NCBI GenBank assembly: GCA_026388865.1
Contig: JAPLIX010000231.1
Location: 1-7,276 of the forward strand
DNA length: 7,276 nucleotides
Source of the DNA: Pseudomonadota bacterium
GTDB taxonomy: Bacteria > Desulfobacterota > WTBG01 > CAIYCZ01
Direction of reading: 5' to 3'
Below, one piece after another: positions 6,130-7,276 of the stretch. The notes under the pieces were generated by a model that searched no databases, was not told the origin of the DNA, and was given only the letters and a program-made list of their open reading frames with translations. Each line of letters begins with the position of its first letter. Position 1 is the first letter of the stretch. A program made the translations under genes and the position numbers.

Positions 6130-6513
6130 CTATTGCTTTACCATCCGGGTAAAAACAGCTGTATAATCAACCCCCTGTTCATCCTGCTTGAAGGGCGAAA
6201 GAAACAGGGGGAAAGATCCCAGCTTTTCATGAACAACCGTGACAGTGGCCTGCGGCAGAAGCTTGTCGGCCGGACCGGTGAACTCAAGGCTGAAGGACAC
6301 CATGTGCTTGTCCTTCTTTGAGGTGACCCGCACAAGCTTTAAGGCAACCGCAGGGCCTGCTTGAGGGGTAGCGGTAAAAATAGTATCAACGCAGCGCTCA
6401 AAATCGCCCTGCTGCATCTCTGCAAGGGGCTTGGGCTTGAGCGGAGCCTGGCAAGCAAGAGCAAAAACGCTGACCGTCAGCAAGCCGATAAAAATATAGA
6501 CTGAACGCGCCAT
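6130..6513 (-). CDS. DUF6916-like lipoprotein, tail-collar neighbour
   Basis: Product of 127 residues. Residues 1-21 are a lipoprotein signal with lipobox ALAC (Cys21), so the mature protein would be membrane-anchored. After a Pro/Lys linker, residues 37-127 match the pattern I know for DUF6916-type domains: an opening DFxxxVxxxF, V(A)LKLVRV, a strand SFSLEFTGPADKLLPQ, then VVHEKLGSFPLFLSPF and a final YTAVFTR. Proteins of this type are commonly encoded beside tail-collar (MdpB-like) proteins, and that holds here: the collar gene ends 33 bases upstream on the same strand. Those partners are usually soluble, so the lipobox is notable. ATG 6513 follows AGGAAG at about 9 bases. Function is unknown; a role in a collar-protein complex is inferred from context. 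With the collar gene cut by an IS, its promoter may be lost. Confidence 0.7.
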   Translation of the reverse strand: MARSVYIFIGLLTVSVFALACQAPLKPKPLAEMQQGDFERCVDTIFTATPQAGPAVALKLVRVTSKKDKHMVSFSLEFTGPADKLLPQATVTVVHEKLGSFPLFLSPFKQDEQGVDYTAVFTRMVKQ

Positions 6514-6546
6514 CGCCTGCCCTTCCTGTATTTTCTTTGGTTTCTG

Positions 6547-6974
6547 TCAATCGCGCGGCGGAAATATGCCATTAACACAGATGATATAATTCAGTCCCAT
6601 ATACGGCTGCATGTTGTCATGGGGTTGGGTGCCGCCGAGCGTTGCAGACTGCGTGCCCGCAGTGATTCCCTTCTCAGACGGCACTACGACCGAGGCACCG
6701 GAAGCTGAAAAGCTGTCAGCCTTTATTTTGACAGAGCCGACAGTCATATTCGGCGTCTGCTTTGAAGCAATCGTTGAGCTTTGGCTTCCCCCGGTCATAC
6801 CCAGGGTATAGTTGTAGGTGGTGTTCATCCCAGGGCGTTGCACCACCCCCACCCCCAGCACTGTTTTGCCGCGCAGGTCAGGAAGGGCAAATGTTGTTTT
6901 GCCATCACCACCATAGGTTGTTCCGAGAATGGAGAACAGGGCCATGTGCTGATAAATCGACAGCATCTGCCCCA
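6547..6974 (-). pseudogene. Tail-collar (MdpB-like) protein gene, 5' end cut by IS
   Basis: The readable part covers the phage tail-collar domain and C-terminus of the microcystin-dependent-protein family. Visible family blocks, numbered from the internal Met at 6966: ALFSILGTTYGGDG (9-22), TTFALPDLRG (24-33), YTLGMTGGSQ (53-62), QPHDNMQPYMGLNYIICVNG (114-133) and IFPPRD (134-139). In intact members the segment before this reads like CNGQxLxIxQxxALFSxLGTTYGG and is preceded by some 15-25 further residues. Here only GQ precedes M; beyond it the frame turns to foreign sequence and hits TGA. The break coincides with the beginning of insertion-sequence DNA at about 6975. The Met at 6966 is an internal residue with no ribosome binding site, so an active product is unlikely. 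The rest of the gene may lie past the other end of the IS. Confidence 0.8.
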
Positions 6975-6984
6975 GCGAATTGAC

Positions 6985-7059
6985 TCATATTAAATGTAAC
7001 CGAAGGCCAAATGAGGAGATGGTGAAAAAGGTAACGTTGCGTCATATTACAGGTAACCC
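6985..7059 (+). repeat. Two 18-base direct repeats in the IS left end
   Basis: Copies at 6985-7002 (TCATATTAAATGTAACCG) and 7042-7059 (TCATATTACAGGTAACCC) differ at three positions. A partial third copy, GGTAACG, lies near 7030. They flank the region upstream of the transposase ribosome binding site, so transposase bound here might also control its own expression. Confidence 0.6.
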
Positions 7060-7076
7060 AAAGGAGACCCTGCAAT

Positions 7077-7276
7077 ATGACCATAAAATCAAGAAAAGAA
7101 TATCTTCAGGCCATCAGGTTACGTTATCACCATGCCAATAAACCGGAGAAAACCCCAATCCTCAATGAGTTCTGCATAAATTGTGGTTACAATCGCAAAT
7201 ATGCCATCCGTTTGCTCAAGGGTAAGAAAAAGAAGAAAAAATCTCAAACAAAGTCTGGTCCCAAACCGGTCTACCA
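7077..7276 (+). CDS. Transposase of ISNCY/IS481-like type, N-terminal part
   Basis: The first 66 codons run off the window edge. The sequence starts MTIKSRKEYLQAIRLRYHHA, followed by an ILNEFCINCGYNRKYAIRLL block and a very basic stretch GKKKKKKSQTKSGPKP. This resembles the N-terminal DNA-binding helix-turn-helix of the group of DDE integrase-type transposases usually annotated as ISNCY or integrase catalytic region; the catalytic Asp/Asp/Glu region would lie further downstream. ATG 7077 is preceded by AAGGAGA at 7061-7067 with about 10 bases of spacing. It points away from the interrupted collar gene. The family call rests on the recognisable N-terminus only; whether the element is intact cannot be judged. 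Confidence 0.75.
   Translation, partial: MTIKSRKEYLQAIRLRYHHANKPEKTPILNEFCINCGYNRKYAIRLLKGKKKKKKSQTKSGPKPVY

Larger units (their letters stand above)
6975..7276 (+). mobile_element. Left end of an insertion sequence, continuing past the window
   Basis: Foreign DNA begins within a few bases of 6975, where the collar gene stops matching its family. Before the transposase start there are two direct repeats, 6985-7002 and 7042-7059, 15 of 18 bases identical (shared TCATATTA and GTAACC), 57 bases apart. Paired sites of this kind near an element end are typical transposase-binding sites. The exact terminus and target-site duplication cannot be fixed because the right end is outside the window. Confidence 0.7.

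Noticed and set aside
5791..6321. 176-codon plus-strand frame
   Set aside because: It spans the antisense of two distinct minus-strand genes that have recognisable domains, a lipobox and a Thr linker; its own translation has no pattern.
6611..6993. Plus-strand frames opposite the collar gene
   Set aside because: Shadow frames; the collar family motifs lie on the minus strand, and one of these frames crosses the IS junction.

Overview
The window looks like Gram-negative chromosomal DNA. Five or six products carry signal peptides or lipoboxes, there is an OmpA-type peptidoglycan-binding lipoprotein and a Spy/CpxP-like periplasmic protein. The Thr-rich TTTTIP linker, the tail-collar cassette and the style of the transposase recall Desulfobacterota and related anaerobic or environmental lineages. 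That placement is an inference and is not secure.

Layout. (1) 186-848, plus strand: a CvpA-family inner-membrane protein with a GTG start and an unusual Thr-rich C-terminal tail. (2) 849-1429: mostly non-coding, containing a short frameshifted gene remnant at 1141-1282 (minus) that keeps an excellent ribosome binding site. (3) 1430-4972, minus strand: five genes in one direction. In transcription order they are a TetR-family regulator, a secreted Pro/Ala/Tyr- then Gly/Tyr-rich protein, a glycine-zipper/OmpA lipoprotein, a Spy/CpxP-like protein with a Met/His/Asp-rich N-terminus, and a small exported protein of unknown family. (4) 4973-5557: an AT-rich gene-free stretch with two matching palindromes, the likely TetR operators, and a possible insertion-sequence end remnant. 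(5) 5558-6974, minus strand: a decaying cassette with a tail-collar protein gene cut at its 5' side, a DUF6916-like lipoprotein, and a Thr-linker protein gene broken by a frameshift and lacking its 5' part. (6) About 6975 to the end: the left end of an insertion sequence and the first 66 codons of its transposase, which continues past the window.

How it fits together. The TetR gene ends only 28 bases before the next gene and has one putative operator just upstream of its start. The simplest reading is an autoregulated envelope-protein operon: regulator, two surface or periplasmic proteins sharing a repeat-rich tail, a periplasmic chaperone-like protein and a small exported protein. The right-hand part tells a separate story of decay: an IS landed in the collar gene and the genes that followed it have lost their upstream context.

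The most notable points are the TetR-led envelope operon with a distal second operator facing no gene, the homologous tails (including stop-codon regions) of two adjacent envelope genes, the IS-split collar gene, and the lipoprotein form of the DUF6916 partner. I found no CRISPR array, tRNA or rRNA, and nothing that clearly amounts to a new defence system.
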